From Comamonas resistens (GTDB lineage: Bacteria; Pseudomonadota; Gammaproteobacteria; Burkholderiales; Burkholderiaceae_C): a stretch of DNA of 64,000 bases. The stretch is taken from NCBI RefSeq assembly GCF_030064165.1, contig NZ_CP125947.1, forward strand, positions 1,860,001 through 1,924,000, in the 5' to 3' direction. Numbering within the stretch: position 1 is the stretch's first letter; every line of letters starts with the position of its first letter. Below, one piece after another: positions 45,909 through 54,652 of the stretch. The notes beneath the pieces are model-generated. The model made no database searches, had not been told where the DNA came from, and was given only the letters and a program-made list of their open reading frames with translations. A program made the position numbers and the translations under genes.

Positions 45909-46051
45909 GGCTTCTATTTTTAAGCAAAGCTTAATAACGTAGATAGATCGCTTAGCTTTTTCTTTTGCATGGACTGGCGCACACTGCGTCTGCTTCACAC
46001 GATGCCTATGCTCGTGTGGTAGCTCCTGTGTTGCAAAAAAGAAAGCACCCC

Positions 46052-46516
46052 ATGCCTGTCCAATTCACTCTCAACGGCAAGCCCGCATCGGCCGATGTGG
46101 ATCCGTCAACGCCCATTCTCTGGACCTTGCGCGACACGCTGGGTATGACCGGAACCAAATTTGGTTGTGGCATGGCCATGTGCGGTGCGTGCACCGTGCA
46201 TCTGAATGGCCAGGCCATTCGATCGTGCATCACGCCCATTTCGGCGGCGCAAGGGCAAAAAATCGACACCATCGAAGCGCAGGCTGCCGACAAAGTGGGC
46301 AAGGCTGTTGAGGACGCGTGGGTGCGCAACGATGTGGCGCAATGTGGCTATTGCCAAAGCGGTCAGATCATGAGTGCGACCGCGCTGCTCAAAAGCAATC
46401 GCCGCCCGAGCGATGCGGATATCGATGCGGCCATGGCGGGCAATATCTGCCGCTGCGGAACCTATGCACGCATCCGTGCAGCCATCCACGATGCAGCCAA
46501 AAACCTGTCGGCCTAA
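46052..46516 (+). CDS. Molybdenum hydroxylase 2Fe-2S subunit (IorA/XdhC type)
   Basis: A 154-residue iron-sulfur subunit with two 2Fe-2S clusters. The plant-ferredoxin-type cluster is in GTKFGCGMAMCGACTVHLNGQAIRSC near residues 37-58, and the helical-domain cluster in QCGYCQSGQIM (about 97-105) and NICRCGTYARIRAAI (about 133). It passes electrons from the molybdenum subunit encoded next, 17 bases downstream. The pattern is that of isoquinoline 1-oxidoreductase alpha and related aldehyde oxidases. Confidence 0.95.
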   Translation: MPVQFTLNGKPASADVDPSTPILWTLRDTLGMTGTKFGCGMAMCGACTVHLNGQAIRSCITPISAAQGQKIDTIEAQAADKVGKAVEDAWVRNDVAQCGYCQSGQIMSATALLKSNRRPSDADIDAAMAGNICRCGTYARIRAAIHDAAKNLSA

Positions 46517-46533
46517 AAGAAGGAGTACATCCC

Positions 46534-48795
46534 ATGCCTATACCCAACCACGTTCTTGCGGACCTGCCCAAATGTCTGCGCACACTGGCTGCCGACACGA
46601 TGGATGCTGGCGCAAAGCTCGAGCGACGCGAATTTCTCAAGTTGGCGACGGCTTCGGGCTTTGCGTTGGGCATCTTCCCCTCGGTTGCACTGGCGCAAGC
46701 GAAGAATGAAGAGCAGGTGTCGGTCAGCACACTCAAACCCACCCAGCAGCCATCGGCGTTTGTGAAGATTGATCGTGACGGTGCGGTGACGGTCACCATC
46801 AACCGTCTGGAGTTTGGTCAGGGAGTGCAAACCGGTCTGCCCATGGTGCTGGCCGAAGAACTCGATGCCGATTGGTCCAAGGTGCACAGCGTGCACGGCA
46901 ATGCCGATCCCGCTTATGTGGACCCGGTCATGGGCATGCACTTGACGGGAGGCTCCACTGCCATCAAGAACTCCTATGTCCAGTACCGGGAGCTCGGCGC
47001 GCGCACCCGCGCCATGCTGCTGGCCACGGCTGCCAAGCGCTGGGGTGTCGACCCGCAGTCCTTGCGCACGCAGGCAGGGCAGGTGATCGGGCCGCGGGGC
47101 AAGAAGCTGGGCTACGGCGAGCTGGCGGATGAGGCCATGAAGATGCCGGTTCCGCAGCAGGTGAAGCTCAAGAGTGTCAAAGACTTTCGCATCATTGGCC
47201 GTGCCACGGGGCGGTTGGATGCGCGTGCCAAGTCCAGCGGTAGTCAGTCCTACGGTATTGACATGCATCTGCCAGGGATGCTGACCGCAGTCGTGGCGCA
47301 TCCACCGGTGTGTGGCAGCAAGATTCAGTCGGTGGACGATGCGGCAGCCAAAGCCATCAAAGGCGTGCGTGCGGTGCTCCGCGTGCCCAGCGTGTGGGGC
47401 GGCGAGCTGGTCGCCGTGCTGGCCGATGGGTACTGGCCTGCCAAGCAGGGACGCGATGCCTTGAAAGTCCAGTGGGACAGCAGCGCTGTAGGCAAAGTCG
47501 ATTCGGCCCGACAACTGGCTCAATATCGTGAACTGGCCAAGCAGCCTGGTGCGTTGAAGTTCGATGCCGATGTTTCGGCTCTGAGCGGTGCGGCTCACAA
47601 AATCAGTGCCGAATATGTGTTCCCCTATCTTGCCCATACGCCGATGGAGCCGCTGAACTGCACAGTGCGCGTGACCGGCGCCGGAAAGGATGTCAAGGCA
47701 GAGCTATGGTTGGGAACCCAGGCTCCGGGCTGGGAAGTGGCAACAGCGGCACGCGTGCTTGGCGTGGCACCAGAGAATGTCCGCGTCAATGTTCAGATGG
47801 CGGGTGGCGGTTTCGGTCGCCGTGCCAACCCGCGCAGCGACTATGTGGCCGAGGCCTGCGAGATTACCAAGGCTGTTCGGGCATCTGGCATCGACGCCCC
47901 GGTGCGCATGATCTGGAGCCGTGAGGACGATGTCAAAGGGGGCTACTACCGGCCCATGCATGTGCACCGTGCCGAGATAGGTTTTGACGAGAAGGGAAAG
48001 GTGCTCGCCTGGGACCATGTGATCGTGGGCCAGTCGCTTGCCAAAGGCACAGCGTTTGAAAGCTTCATGCTCAAGAACGGTGTGGACACCACCACGGTGG
48101 AGGGCATGAAGGAGCCCTACGACCTGCCGATGCGACTCTCGGTGCATCACCCCGAGCTCAATGCGCCGGTGCTCTGGTGGCGCAGTGTGGGGTCTACGCA
48201 TACCGCTTATGTGATGGAGACCTTGATGGACGAGATCGCCCGAGCGGTCAAGCAAGATCCTGTCGCCTATAGGCTGCAACAGTTCGGTGACCAGCATCCG
48301 CGTCACAAGGCTGCGCTGCAACTGGCAGTCGAAAAGTCGGGCTACGGAAAGCGGCAACTGGCCGCAGGCAGAGCCTGGGGTGTGGCGGTTCACCAGTCTT
48401 TCGATTCGGTGGTCGCCTATGTGGTTGAGGCATCGATGAAAGATGGGGCGCCCAAACTGCATGCGGTCACCGCTGGCGTGCATTGCAACCTGGCTGTGAA
48501 CCCCAAAAGCGTGGAGGCACAGGTGCAGGGCGGTGCATTGATGGGTCTGGGCATGTGCTTGCCCGGGGCTGCCATCACATTCAAGGAGGGGCAAGTGGAG
48601 CAGGGTAACTTCAACGATTACACGGTGGCTCGCTTGACGGATATGCCTGCGATTGCCGTGCATATCGTACCCAGTGCCGATGCCCCTACCGGCATGGGGG
48701 AGCCGGGTGTGCCGCCGCTGGCACCAGCTTTTGCCAATGCCATTGCCAAGCTGAGTGGCCATACACCACGCGAGCTTCCTTTCCGCGCAGCGTAA
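46534..48795 (+). CDS. Molybdopterin-binding subunit of an IorB-type aldehyde/N-heterocycle oxidoreductase
   Basis: A 753-residue molybdenum-cofactor subunit. The N-terminal RREFLKLATASGFALGIFPSVALAQ is a twin-arginine signal, so the complex is probably periplasmic. Seen: RLEFGQGVQTGLPMVLAEELDADWSKV, YVFPYLAHTPMEPLNCTVRV, VNVQMAGGGFGRRANPRSDYVAEA, WWRSVGSTHTAYVMETLMDEIA, and the C-terminal GMGEPGVPPLAPAFANAIAKLSG with the conserved catalytic Glu. It hydroxylates aldehydes or aromatic N-heterocycles; the substrate is unknown. AAGGAG precedes the start. Confidence 0.93.
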   Translation: MPIPNHVLADLPKCLRTLAADTMDAGAKLERREFLKLATASGFALGIFPSVALAQAKNEEQVSVSTLKPTQQPSAFVKIDRDGAVTVTINRLEFGQGVQTGLPMVLAEELDADWSKVHSVHGNADPAYVDPVMGMHLTGGSTAIKNSYVQYRELGARTRAMLLATAAKRWGVDPQSLRTQAGQVIGPRGKKLGYGELADEAMKMPVPQQVKLKSVKDFRIIGRATGRLDARAKSSGSQSYGIDMHLPGMLTAVVAHPPVCGSKIQSVDDAAAKAIKGVRAVLRVPSVWGGELVAVLADGYWPAKQGRDALKVQWDSSAVGKVDSARQLAQYRELAKQPGALKFDADVSALSGAAHKISAEYVFPYLAHTPMEPLNCTVRVTGAGKDVKAELWLGTQAPGWEVATAARVLGVAPENVRVNVQMAGGGFGRRANPRSDYVAEACEITKAVRASGIDAPVRMIWSREDDVKGGYYRPMHVHRAEIGFDEKGKVLAWDHVIVGQSLAKGTAFESFMLKNGVDTTTVEGMKEPYDLPMRLSVHHPELNAPVLWWRSVGSTHTAYVMETLMDEIARAVKQDPVAYRLQQFGDQHPRHKAALQLAVEKSGYGKRQLAAGRAWGVAVHQSFDSVVAYVVEASMKDGAPKLHAVTAGVHCNLAVNPKSVEAQVQGGALMGLGMCLPGAAITFKEGQVEQGNFNDYTVARLTDMPAIAVHIVPSADAPTGMGEPGVPPLAPAFANAIAKLSGHTPRELPFRAA

Positions 48796-49108
48796 GAAAG
48801 TGAATTCCGCCAATTGCTAGCCAGTGTGCTGCCAGTTGGTGGAATTGGGTTCTCAAACAGTTCACTGAGTCGGGTTGGTGATATTTGAGAAGTACCTCAT
48901 GCTCGTTTGACGAGCGACGGCGCTGTTGCATAAATCAGCGTTTTGCTAAACCTCTCCCAACCCCAGGCTGCCGACACCAGCAAGGCCGAGCGCGTGACGA
49001 AATGCTCGTCAACGAATAGCAGGCCGAACGCAGGTTGTGCGAGTCCGGCCACGCGGGGCGACAGCATCTTGGAGTGTGTCGGATAGATGTGCCGCGAAGT
49101 CGTGCGCA
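48796..49108. other. Gap with an IS-end-like sequence
   Basis: No gene is recognisable. GGCGCTGTTGCATAAATCAGCG at 48919-48940 resembles the ends of several insertion sequences ('GGC.CTGTTGCA.A'). It borders the SDR remnant, so a former insertion may have removed the rest of that gene. Confidence 0.4.
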
Positions 49109-49276
49109 TCAGGCGAATTCGCTCCGATGGTCTTTAGCAAGCGCCACGGCATCCGCTCCCGCCGCGAAGCGCAGGCGCTCGGAAGTGTCGTTCGCGGCCT
49201 GCCACACCACTTCGGCCACGTCGCTCTCCTTCGTCGTGGCCGCCGGTTGGGCAAACGCCTCGAAGTACAGTTTCAC
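49109..49276 (-). pseudogene. SDR C-terminal remnant
   Basis: On the minus strand YFEAFAQPAATTKESDVAEVVWQAANDTSERLRFAAGADAVALAK is the typical C-terminal tail of an SDR family common near LysR genes. It ends with TGA at 49109-49111. The N-terminal 200 residues are missing. Confidence 0.65.
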
Positions 49277-49297
49277 CTCTGAATCTTCGCGAGGCGT

Positions 49298-50203
49298 CTA
49301 CGTGGGTCGGACCAGCCCAGACTCCTGCATCTTGGCAGTAGCGAACTCGACAAAGGCTTGGACCGCACGGGGCAGTTGCCGTCGGCTCTGGTACACGAGA
49401 TAAACATTGACGCCCCGGATGCCAAACTGCGGCAGCACCGGAACTAGCGCACCACTGAGAACGCGAGGGGCAGTCATGATGTCGGGCAGCAGCGCGATGC
49501 CCAGGCCAGCTGTGGCTGCTTGAAGCAGGGCTTGCGCCGAGTTGGCGTGAAAACGTCCGGAGACTGGCACCTCGACCGGGCCATCCGGACCGTCAAGATG
49601 CCATGTTGCGCGGCCTGACACCATGGGCGTGGCGATGCAGTCGTGGCCCGACAAGTCCTGCGGCGATTGCGGCATGCCGCGCTCGCGCAGGTAGAGGGGG
49701 CTGGCCACCAGGGTCTGCTGGCCGGTGCCGATGCGCCGAGCTATCAAGGTGGGCTCATGCACCTCGCCCGCTCGGATGGCCACATCGATACGTTCTGCGA
49801 CCAGGTCGGCCCGCCCATCGCTGAGCGCGAATTCCAACTGGACCTTGGGGTGGGCGTGCAGGAACTCTGCCACCCACTCCACCGGAAACCAGTGGAGGAA
49901 ATCTGCTGCGGCTGCCACGCGGATCTTGCCGCTGGGTGACAGGCCGTCATTCGCCAGGTTGGCGGCGGCATCGGACAGGTCTTCCACGGCATCGGCGCAG
50001 CGGGCGTGGAAGGCCGCGCCGGCCTCCGTCAGCGTGAGCTTGCGCGTGGAGCGATGCAGCAATCTCGCGCCCAGCTGTTCCTCCAGCTGCTGGATGCGTC
50101 GGCTGAGAGTATTGGAAGGCATGCCCGCGCGGCGAGCAGCCTCGGCAAAGCTGCCGGCTTGTACCACCTGCACGAACAGCGCCACATCGTTCAAATCAAC
50201 CAA
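49298..50203 (-). CDS. LysR-family transcriptional regulator (DhcR/AphB-like group)
   Basis: A 301-residue LTTR with VDLNDVALFVQVVQAGSFAEAARRAGMPSNTLSRRIQQLEEQLGARLLHRSTRKLTLTEAG, the group-typical HTH, and an effector domain containing ADLVAERIDVAIRAGEVHEPTLIARRI. The start is a TTG at 50203, supported by GGAGGA 6 bases upstream. It is downstream of the pirin gene on the same strand and probably regulates the pirin/reductase/patatin set. Confidence 0.92.
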   Translation of the reverse strand: MVDLNDVALFVQVVQAGSFAEAARRAGMPSNTLSRRIQQLEEQLGARLLHRSTRKLTLTEAGAAFHARCADAVEDLSDAAANLANDGLSPSGKIRVAAAADFLHWFPVEWVAEFLHAHPKVQLEFALSDGRADLVAERIDVAIRAGEVHEPTLIARRIGTGQQTLVASPLYLRERGMPQSPQDLSGHDCIATPMVSGRATWHLDGPDGPVEVPVSGRFHANSAQALLQAATAGLGIALLPDIMTAPRVLSGALVPVLPQFGIRGVNVYLVYQSRRQLPRAVQAFVEFATAKMQESGLVRPT

Positions 50204-50266
50204 GATGTCCTCCGGACACAGGCCTGGGGGAAGGGCGGCCTTGGCCTGTATTGTGCTGCGATTGCA

Positions 50267-51139
50267 TCAGAATGCCGCGCGCGGCAGGTCTCCCAACTGG
50301 GCACCGATGATGCGGATTCCTGCCTCGCCCTGGCGCAGTGCCGCTTCGCTGGTATGCACGGAGTAGTGGCCCAGTACCAACTCAAACGGGTGCTTGGCTG
50401 CAGAGCCGAAGACGAACTGGGTGTCATGGGTGGCCCAGATGTCGATGGGTTCATGAGATTCCTCGAACACGGCCATTTCACCCTCATTCACCTGCTGCGG
50501 CACGCGCAGGCTGCCTTCGCTAACTGCGAGCCAGGCTACCGAGTGGCCGGCCGGTGGCTCGAAACGCCAGTGTTCGCCGGCCCGTAGTTGCACTGCGAGG
50601 TAGGTCATAGGGGAGGGCGCTGCAACCGGGCTGCTCTTGTCACCATACCGGCCCAGCAGCACTTTCGCAGGCCCTGCCTGCGGTAGCGCCTGCGGCTCCA
50701 GGTATTGGCTGTGCGCCGGTGCGTTCTCCAGTTCCGGCGGCATTGCCACCCACAGCTGGAAGCCCCGGATGCGGCCGGACGAGGCGGGCCCGCCTGTGTG
50801 CCAGACACCGCCGCCTGCCATCATCCACTCGACGCCACCGGCGGGCAGCGTACCGGCTTTCCCGGTGGTGTCCTCGTAGCGGATAGCACCCTCGATCAGA
50901 TAGGTGAGCGTAGCGATGCCCGAGTGCGGGTGCAGCGGCATGGTGCCAGGGCGCATGGTGCTGTCATCGAAATGGTCGAGGAAGACGAAGGGCTTGACCC
51001 AATGCCCCAGGTCCGAGGGGCTCATCAGCCGGGTGATGCCGCCGTGCCCACGGCCACGTGTGCAATGCACGATGGGGCGGAAATGCTCGGCAGGCTGTGC
51101 TGCAATGGTGGGGGACTGTTCTAGAGTGAGCGAGTTCAT
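50267..51139 (-). CDS. Pirin-family protein
   Basis: A 290-residue double-cupin protein. Metal ligands lie in FVFLDHFDDSTMRPGTMPLHPHSGIATLTYLIEGAIRYEDTTG (HPHSG) and VEWMMAGGGVWHTG. Bacterial pirins have quercetinase-like or regulatory roles. AAGGAGCC precedes the ATG. It is part of the minus-strand set patatin, FMN reductase, pirin, LysR, commonly linked to quinone or electrophile stress. Confidence 0.93.
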   Translation of the reverse strand: MNSLTLEQSPTIAAQPAEHFRPIVHCTRGRGHGGITRLMSPSDLGHWVKPFVFLDHFDDSTMRPGTMPLHPHSGIATLTYLIEGAIRYEDTTGKAGTLPAGGVEWMMAGGGVWHTGGPASSGRIRGFQLWVAMPPELENAPAHSQYLEPQALPQAGPAKVLLGRYGDKSSPVAAPSPMTYLAVQLRAGEHWRFEPPAGHSVAWLAVSEGSLRVPQQVNEGEMAVFEESHEPIDIWATHDTQFVFGSAAKHPFELVLGHYSVHTSEAALRQGEAGIRIIGAQLGDLPRAAF

Positions 51140-51151
51140 GCGAGGCTCCTT

Positions 51152-51724
51152 TTATTGGCGTGCAGCCTTCAATGTCGCTGCCCACCAAGCCAGATCGTCC
51201 AGCAGTCCGCTGGCGGCCTGCGCCAGATGCGGGAAGTCGTCAAAGCTCTTGCCCTGCTGCAGGATGCCGAGAAACTCCACCATGCCGATATGCACCGCGT
51301 TGCGGATGGGCGCCATCTGCAGTTCCACGGCGTTCAGGCGCAGTTGCTCGATGGCCCGAGCGGCACCCACGCCGCCATAGCCTACGAAGGCAACGGGCTT
51401 GCGGTTGAATTCGGCGTAGGCATAGTCCAGCGCGTTTTTCAGCGCGGCACTGGGTCCGTGGTTGTATTCGGGCGTCACGATGATGAAGCCATCCAGACTG
51501 GCGATCTTGGTGGCCCAGGCCTGGGCGGCGGCATTCTTGGCTGGAGCCCAGGTCAGGGGCAGCGCTTCGTCAAAGAATGGCAACGGGTGGCTGCGCAGAT
51601 CGATGAGCTCGAATTGCAGGTCGCTGCGCTGGCTGGCCAGTGTATGGATCCAGGCAGCCGGCTTGTCGCCGAAGCGGCCTTCGCGGGTGGATCCGATGAT
51701 GATGCCGATGCGGGGTTGGGTCAT
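51152..51724 (-). CDS. NADPH-dependent FMN reductase / quinone reductase
   Basis: A 190-residue flavodoxin-fold enzyme: IGIIIGSTREGRFGDKPAAWI is the FMN phosphate loop, and IIVTPEYNHGPSAALKNALDYAYAEFNRKPVAFVGYGGVGAARAIEQLR is the isoalloxazine-binding core of the YhdA/ChrR group. Such enzymes reduce quinones, azo dyes or chromate with NAD(P)H. AGGAG precedes the start. It lies 12 bases before the pirin gene. Confidence 0.94.
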   Translation of the reverse strand: MTQPRIGIIIGSTREGRFGDKPAAWIHTLASQRSDLQFELIDLRSHPLPFFDEALPLTWAPAKNAAAQAWATKIASLDGFIIVTPEYNHGPSAALKNALDYAYAEFNRKPVAFVGYGGVGAARAIEQLRLNAVELQMAPIRNAVHIGMVEFLGILQQGKSFDDFPHLAQAASGLLDDLAWWAATLKAARQ

Positions 51725-51777
51725 GGTGAACTCCTGGTTGTGATGAGCTCTAGGTTAGGGGTGGGGAACCCTGCGCG

Positions 51778-53070
51778 CTAGACGGTATATGCGGCATGGA
51801 TTCGTCCAGTTTTGGACGGAATGGCTGCAGGTTCCCAACCAAAGAAGACCAGGAGCTCATCCCGCTGGCGCATGGCGTCCGCATGGCCCAGTGCCATCAA
51901 CTCCTGGGTGAAGCCGCTGTCGAACAGCAGGTAGCTGGCTAAGGCCGACGCCTGAGCTGTCTCGCGCTCCGAGCTTCCGCGCGGGCAACCCATCATGCTG
52001 CGCAAGCCTGCGGGCAGCGCTGCGGCATGCCGCGAAGCGATCACGTCGATACGCTCCGAGGGCGCGATAACCAGCAGTTCCACCGGTCGCAGCCCTGTGT
52101 TGGCACGAGCAGCAGGGGGGAGGCTGGCCAGCGTCTGGTTGACATGCCGCATGCGCTCCACATCCGCAGCCAGCGTGTCGAGGAAGATGCTCGACATGGC
52201 ATGGCCAGCGATCTGGGCCAGGCTGGGGTAGCCCGTCAGCATATTAGGAGCTTGCGCGCCTTGGGGCTCCTGCAGGCGGCCGGCGCCGATGGCCAGGATG
52301 CGTTCGGCTCCCAGGTGCAAGGCGGCGGACAGCGGGGCTGCCTGGCGCATGGAGCCGTCGCCGAAGTACTCGGCATGGCCATCGGGCATGGCAATGTCGG
52401 ACGCAGGGAACACAAACGGAATGGCGGACGACGCCAGCAGATGGGCGTGCGTGATGGTGCCCGGCACCGCGATGCGCTGGGAGCGCAGCCAGGGCGCAAC
52501 CCGCTGTGCCGACTGGTAGAAGGTGTAGTGTTCGCCAGAGCTGTAGTTGGAGGCGCTCACGGCCAGAGCCTGTAGATGTCCTGTTGCCATCAGCATGGGC
52601 ACGCGGTGTAGCGGCACCACGCGCCGCAGCAACTCGGCCAGTGGGGCGTTATCCAACAGCGAGCGGGGGTGCTGCCTGCGCCAGCGGCCCAGCAGCCGGA
52701 CCAGGCCGAACAGCATGCGCCAGCCTTGAGCTTCTGCAGGCAGCGCGGCGGAGCGGTAGACCTGCTGCGGCTGAATATGGGCCCAGACATCGGCCAAAAC
52801 GTTGACTGCCTGTTGGAAGTCGTCGGCATGCGAGGCCAGGGCGGCCGCGTTGATCGCACCTGCCGAGGTGCCAGTGATGATGGCGAAGGGGCTGGTGGCA
52901 GCCTGCTCGCCCGCTGCCCCGCGCAGCTCGGAGATCGCTTGCAGCACGCCCGCCTGGTAGGCGGCCCGTGCGCCGCCGCCGGTGAGCAGCAGGCCGATGG
53001 GACCGGCGCTGCGGTCTGTGTATGCCTGCGACGGCATGACGCCGAGAGGCGAGTCGGAGGATATGCGCAT
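51778..53070 (-). CDS. Patatin-like phospholipase
   Basis: A 430-residue Ser-Asp hydrolase. The oxyanion loop is LLLTGGGARAAYQAGVLQAI near residue 28; the nucleophile Ser is in FAIITGTSAGAINAAALA near 68; the catalytic Asp is in YFGDGSMRQAAPLSAAL. The C-terminal part (ERIDVIASRHAAALPAGLRSMMG) is shared by this bacterial group. It is probably cytoplasmic, as there is no signal peptide. AAGGAG precedes the start. It is first in the four-gene minus-strand set. Confidence 0.92.
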   Translation of the reverse strand: MRISSDSPLGVMPSQAYTDRSAGPIGLLLTGGGARAAYQAGVLQAISELRGAAGEQAATSPFAIITGTSAGAINAAALASHADDFQQAVNVLADVWAHIQPQQVYRSAALPAEAQGWRMLFGLVRLLGRWRRQHPRSLLDNAPLAELLRRVVPLHRVPMLMATGHLQALAVSASNYSSGEHYTFYQSAQRVAPWLRSQRIAVPGTITHAHLLASSAIPFVFPASDIAMPDGHAEYFGDGSMRQAAPLSAALHLGAERILAIGAGRLQEPQGAQAPNMLTGYPSLAQIAGHAMSSIFLDTLAADVERMRHVNQTLASLPPAARANTGLRPVELLVIAPSERIDVIASRHAAALPAGLRSMMGCPRGSSERETAQASALASYLLFDSGFTQELMALGHADAMRQRDELLVFFGWEPAAIPSKTGRIHAAYTV

Positions 53071-53186
53071 GATTCACTCCTTCCAGGGCTTGGTACCCGA
53101 TGGCTATAGGCTACGGGTGCGCGGTGGCCTTGGGTAGCCGTTGTCCGTGGAGTGCAGCACTCCACGGAGTGGAGGAGTGGGGCGGA

Positions 53187-53372
53187 TTATTCCTGGCGAG
53201 CCTGCCGTGCATCCAGGCTGTAGCGACCCGAGCCGTGGATGGCCAGCAGCAGAAGGGTGCCGGTGATGGACAGGTTTTCCATGAACATGATCATCTGCAC
53301 CTGATCGCTGAATTGCTGTGGAACACCAGGCCCGTGAGCAGGCCTACGGCGAGGCAGCAACGTTGATACCGC
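53187..53372 (-). pseudogene. DoxX-family remnant
   Basis: On the minus strand FSDQVQMIMFMENLSITGTLLLLAIHGSGRYSLD is the DoxX C-terminus, ending TAA at 53187-53189. Just upstream GLLTGLVFHS fits in another frame, so one base is missing near 53310, and the N-terminal part is gone. DoxX often precedes patatin/FMN-reductase genes of this kind. Confidence 0.6.
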
Positions 53373-53533
53373 ACATGTTGGAGGCCTTTATGGCTGGAGA
53401 TCGGGAATTAAAGAGGGGATGGGCGAAAACACCCAATTCGACCCGCTTCTCACGGTGGATATCGATTGGCGGGAATATTTACTCCATTGCACATATCCAA
53501 TGTGTAGATCCATCGATTGCCAAGGAGTGAATC

Positions 53534-54259
53534 ATGGGCATAGAGCACAGCAAAATCCTCGCACGTGAAGAGGTTGCACAGGGGACGATGGCATTCCATC
53601 TCGCCAAACCGGCAGGGTTTGACTTTCGCCCTGGGCAAGCGTTTGAGATCCAGCTGCCAGGAGCAACCCCTGGGGAGAGCAAATACGAGCGAAGTCACGC
53701 ATTTTCCATCGTCAGCGCGCCGCACGAGAGTGAATTGGTGTTCGCCACGCGGATGAGGGACAGTGTTTACAAACGCGCTTTGAGAGCTCTGCCCGTAGGT
53801 GCTGAGTTGGATATCGACGGCCCATTTGGCTCGCTTACCTTGCACAAAAACACGGCGCGAGCGGGTGTGCTCATCGCTGGCGGGATTGGCGTGACGCCGT
53901 TTATAAGCATGCTGCGAAACGCTGCAATGCAGCAGTCACAGCAGGATCTGCTTCTGTTGTACTCCAATCGTCGTCCAGAAGATGCGGCGTTTCTCTCTGA
54001 GCTTCAAGCTCTCGAAAAGAAGAATCCAAAATTCCGACTCAAGGCGACCATGACGGATATGGCGCACTCTTCCGTGGACTGGAGTGGTGATAGACAAATG
54101 ATCGATAGAGAGTGGCTCCAGCAGGCCATTGAGGGCTTGGCTAATCCGATCTTCTATGTTGCTGGCCCACCTTCCATGGTGGCGGCAATGCAGCAGTTGC
54201 TGTTGTCAGCCAGCATTGATGAGGACGATGTGCGCAGTGAGGAATTCTTTGGGTATTGA
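53534..54259 (+). CDS. Ferredoxin-NADP reductase-like FAD-binding oxidoreductase
   Basis: A 241-residue FNR-superfamily protein. FAD domain: FRPGQAFEIQLPG and YERSHAFSIVSAP (the RxYS-like motif appears as RSHAFS). NAD(P) domain: AGVLIAGGIGVTPFISMLRNA, LLYSNRRPEDAAFLSELQAL, FYVAGPPSMVAAMQQLL, and C-terminal SEEFFGY with the terminal aromatic. No [2Fe-2S] domain is attached, so it needs a separate partner. AAGGAG precedes the start. No partner gene is adjacent. Confidence 0.92.
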   Translation: MGIEHSKILAREEVAQGTMAFHLAKPAGFDFRPGQAFEIQLPGATPGESKYERSHAFSIVSAPHESELVFATRMRDSVYKRALRALPVGAELDIDGPFGSLTLHKNTARAGVLIAGGIGVTPFISMLRNAAMQQSQQDLLLLYSNRRPEDAAFLSELQALEKKNPKFRLKATMTDMAHSSVDWSGDRQMIDREWLQQAIEGLANPIFYVAGPPSMVAAMQQLLLSASIDEDDVRSEEFFGY

Positions 54260-54652
54260 ATTGGCAGACCTGCCCTGATTCAGATGCAATCGGTGTGCGG
54301 AAATCAGATGCGACAGTGCTGCAACCTCGTCGATATGAGTCACTGGCACGAGTTGCTGGGGATGACCGGTGCAACTCTGGTACTAGTCTGCTGCCAGGGT
54401 CTGGGCCTCCATGGCTCTACTTCTCTATTGGGCTGCGATGGCCTGCCGCTGGCGCAACTGTTGGACCTGCTCAAACGCTTTGTCAGTGAAGGCGACGGTA
54501 GACCTTTGCTGCTAAATCTATTGCGGCCAGTGGCGAGTACGCTGGAGTCTAGGATCCTGCCGGTGACTCTTGGCTGTTGACATAGGCGATGGCGTATCGC
54601 CTGACAGGGCAGATTACGCGCTTTGTTATACGTATCTGCACAGGTGCTATAG
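54260..54652. other. Gap with no recognised gene
   Basis: About 390 bases between convergent genes. An open plus-strand frame of 98 codons exists (54284-54580), but it has no family similarity and no clear Shine-Dalgarno. Confidence 0.4.

Noticed and set aside
54346..54358. TGGCACGAGTTGC considered as a sigma-54 promoter
   Set aside because: Spacing between the GG and GC elements is two bases short of the required distance.
54284..54580. A 98-codon plus-strand frame after the FNR-like gene
   Set aside because: Composition is unusual and there is no motif or convincing start; kept only as a gap note.
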